The notes under the pieces were generated by a model. It was not told where the DNA came from, searched no databases, and worked only from the letters and a program-made list of their open reading frames with translations. 35,212 bases of DNA from an uncultured Clostridia bacterium (GTDB lineage Bacteria > Bacillota > Clostridia > TANB77 > CAG-508), in the NCBI GenBank assembly GCA_947632185.1, contig CANROH010000009.1, positions 1 to 35,212 of the forward strand, written 5' to 3'. A program made the translations under genes and the position numbers. Below, in pieces: positions 32,193-35,212 of this stretch (within the stretch, counting starts at the first letter, position 1; every line of letters begins with the position of its first letter).

Positions 32193-35100
32193 ATGATTAA
32201 TGAATATTATGAAGAAAGCGAAGAAGAAAATGATACAAGTAGTTCTGCTGGCGGAGAAGAAAGTGGAAGTAGCGAACAGCAAAACGGCGAAAGTGGCGGA
32301 GGACTTGGTAATGATATAAAAAATAAAGCTGCAGAGAAAGCAAAAAAAGAACTTGCCCAAAAAGCAAAAAAAGAATTTGCTAAAAAAGCTGCAAGCCATG
32401 CTGCAGCACACGCTGCAGGAGGTAGTTTAATGGCTGCACTTGCGCCTATACTTCCTTGGATTGCACTTGTAATTGTAATTATAGTTGTACTTATAGGAAT
32501 AATAATGTTTTTAATAACTATGCCTGGAATGGTTATGGAACAGTTAAATGACTTGTTTGAAAATATAGGACAAGGTATAGCAGGTTTTTTTGGTATAGAT
32601 TCAACGAAGAGAGTAGATGAAGTACAGATATATGAAACATTAGATTATCTAGAGCAAATGGGATGGGATATTAAAAATGAAGGATTTTTAACAGACTATA
32701 TGGAAGAAAAAGATGCAGACTCTAAAGAAGGTGAAGAACTAGATACAGAACTTGGTGTTGTAAGAAATGAAGATGGTAATATTGTAGATGCTAAATCTGA
32801 CGTTATTCTTACTTATATAATTTCTGATAATTATGTTTATACAGTAAAAAATGAAAATCTAGCTATGTCTGGTGCAGATGATAGTTTTATTGAAAAATTA
32901 GGTGGAGTCATATTTGCGTATGCTTATAGGATTTATTCTCAGTATTTTGGACCACTTTTTCACATTATAGGAGTGGATAGTGCTGTTGGAGAACATTGGG
33001 GAAGGCGGAATGTTGGCATTTTATTATGAAAAAAATAACAAAATAGGTGTAGAAGGAAGATTTGTACCAGAAAAATCTGTATGGAATTGGAATGAAATAA
33101 CTGTTGATATTGAAAATAAAACATTATCTATAGAGAGAAATGAATTATTTAATAATAATAATAAAATGGTTTTTTCTTTGGATGGATGGACAGGAAGATA
33201 TGGAATGCCTTTAGAGTTTCTACTAGCAATTCATAAAGCAACAATGATGCCTGATTTAGCTATGGATATGGCCACAGGTTTTAATACAGAGATTAAAATT
33301 TTATTACATTCTATTGTAGATGGAGATGTTGTAAGTGGATATCCAACTGAAAAAGAATCTTCTGGTTCGGATTATTATAATAAAAAGTATTATCATACTG
33401 ATGATGAATTTAAAGAAATATTTGGAATAGGTGTAAATAAAAAAGAAGCGAAGGAGGCAATGGAAAAGTTTGGAATTAAAAGTCAAGAAGCTGGAGATTA
33501 TCCTTGTTTGTATACAAAAGATCTTACTGTAGTAATTTGGGCAAATTCAGCGTATGAATTAAAAAATGAAGGCGACAAATATTCAAATACTGGTGCTGAC
33601 CCAGATGCTAGCGAAAAAAGAAGAGAAGAAATAAACGCAGGAAATAATAAGGCCGGAGATCGAGAGGGAAGTGTAAAGCATATAGAAGATGTAGTTAATA
33701 ATGATGGCATATTTAGGCAAGATATAATTTATAACCAAAATTCTGAAGACTTTCCTGATGATTGGGCTACTTTTGTAAGTAATTATACCAAGGATAACGC
33801 TTATCAAAATGATAGTGGTAATGTTAAAATGCAAGACATTAATAAAATAAGATATGAAATATTAGATGCGTGGACATATTTGGATAGCCTTGAAAAGTAT
33901 GAACCAAATCATGATGAAGAAAAATATAAGAGAGACAATTGGAAAGGTACTCTTGGCGAAGTTATGAGTAAATGTTTTGATAAGAATGGTATATATGATG
34001 ACTTGGACATGGCGAGTATAAAAAATTATTGTGCGAATGATGCTACTGAAGTTACTATTGAATTAGGATCATGGATAAAAAAAGGAAATGATGAAGATCC
34101 CGAGGCTATTTTGCCTGAAATTACATTAGAACTAAGAATTAAAAAAACATCAGTTGATAAAAACTTGGATTTTGCTGTTATTGCTTATAGAGATATGGAG
34201 GATGCCGAAATACCAGCATCTGAAAAAAATTCGACAGGAGAGTTATGTTCATCTCATTTAGATAGTATAAAAAAAGTATGTTCAAATTGCACAAAATATA
34301 TTAGACAAATATATAAATATATGAAAAAAGTTAAAGATGAACATTATGATGCTTATATTCCTTACATAACAAAGGTAGAAAATCATTGGTACAGAGATGT
34401 ATATTTTGTGTTAGCAACAGATGAAGAAAAAAAGAAAAATTTTATAACATATGATAACGAATATGAGGCATTAATGAAAGAAAGATGGACATTATATGAA
34501 ACATATACATATGAAGATAATCCGGAGAGGGCGGGAGATTATATTTTATATGAAATAAATGAAGATGGCTCTTATACTGGTAAAATATTTGATGGAACTC
34601 AAGAACAAGCAAATGAGCAAGGAATAAAAGTCGCAAAAAAGGCTATTACTACTACAATTAATGATGGAATAATGGGCTGGAATGAAATTAATAAAACTTG
34701 GTCAGCATATGAGTTGAATAAAGATGCTGATAAAAATGAAGGTACATGGGATATGGCATATCCTACATATACAGATACTATAAGAGGCAATATATATGCT
34801 AAGATAAAAACAAAAGGTGCTATAGTACAAACAGGAGAAGGCCAAAGAACAGAAACAAATTCTAAAATAAAGAAAATGTTTTTAAAGAATACATATTTCA
34901 GATATGACGGAAGTGCGGAAACCGCAGAAGCAATAACAGAATTGAGAAACAAATTAAAGAAGTACTATGGATTTGGATATGGCGCTTTAAATGAACAGAG
35001 TGAACAAAATAAAGTAAGTTTTGAAAATGTATTAAAAGTGCAAACTGACGATAAAAAATATACAGTTAAAGATGTCTCTGGACAAGTATTATTAAATCAA

Positions 35101-35212
35101 GATTCATTAAATGGATTTACCGTACTTGAAAATACACATACACTAGATGCAGATTATATATACAAAGACTTTAAAGAATTAGTAGTAGAACTTGGATATT
35201 TTACGAAAGAAG
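32193..35212 (+). pseudogene. Very large membrane-anchored surface protein, frameshifted near 33000 and cut by the window end
   Basis: ATG 32193 with AGGAGA about 9 bases upstream. The N-terminus is acidic and Ser/Gly-rich (1-40), then Lys/Ala-rich (43-77), followed by a TM segment (about 86-110). The first frame ends at TGA 33027-33029, but the frame starting at 33001 is open to the last base and gives sensible protein (EGGMLAFYYEKNN, SLDGWTGRYGMPLEFLLAIH, TMMPDLAMDMATG, YGFGYGALNEQ). One extra G in the GGGG at 32998-33001 explains the shift. At least about 1006 residues would be made; the end lies outside. A CSNC motif occurs at 34279-34290. No known family is recognised; position behind transketolase gives no clue to function. 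It could be an assembly error. Confidence 0.7.

Noticed and set aside
7875..33029. Recoding of TGA as tryptophan
   Set aside because: Reading through TGA in the same frame meets further stops at once at both sites, and TGG is used for Trp throughout.
1..35212. CRISPR arrays, insertion sequences, tRNA or rRNA genes, attachment sites
   Set aside because: No regular spaced repeats, transposase motifs, cloverleaf patterns or rRNA-like sequence were seen on either strand.

Overview
The window is AT-rich DNA from the low-GC Gram-positive lineage and most likely from a spore-forming Clostridia relative, perhaps an uncultivated gut type. The evidence is AGGAGG-type ribosome sites, almost exclusive use of TAA stops, SpoVG and SpoIVB homologues, a near-perfect sigma-H promoter in front of spoVG, a T-box leader on pheST, an AddA-type helicase-nuclease and a transketolase split into two subunits. 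I see no tRNA, rRNA, CRISPR array, insertion sequence or phage gene.

Region 1 (1-9255) is a Tad/type IV pilus-like export locus, all on the plus strand. It has the C-terminal part of a CpaF/VirB11-type ATPase, a large membrane protein with two GspF/TadC-like halves, five or six small single-pass pilin-like proteins that share an M-[ED]-[ND]-x(2,3)-K/R-A-L N-terminus, and a very large membrane-anchored protein whose reading frame is broken near 7870. Several of the small proteins are paralogues, and none shows a classical prepilin peptidase site.

Region 2 (9293-13214) has the SpoIVB serine peptidase, a membrane protein with a sulfatase-modifying-factor (C-type lectin fold) ectodomain, and a polytopic GT-C-like membrane protein. 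These three genes have no good Shine-Dalgarno sequence. The region closes with a bidirectional terminator shared with murC, which lies on the minus strand.

Region 3 (14601-19686) holds the divergent murC/spoVG promoters, spoVG, two membrane-anchored extracellular proteins (one of them a DUF5050-type beta-propeller), and a compact unknown operon: a 46-residue protein behind a consensus promoter, a coiled-coil protein and a small repeat protein.

Region 4 (19767-25238) is the T-box-controlled pheS-pheT operon and a secreted GH25 lysozyme with its own promoter. Region 5 (25240-35212) has a ferritin-like small protein (minus strand), addA, a two-TM FxLYD-like protein, the two transketolase subunits and, two bases after them, the start of a second very large membrane/surface protein. 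That protein is also frameshifted (near 33000) and runs off the window.

The best candidate for an undescribed system is the pilus-like locus in region 1. The two frameshifts, both in the largest surface proteins, also deserve checking because they may be assembly errors, real decay, or switching.
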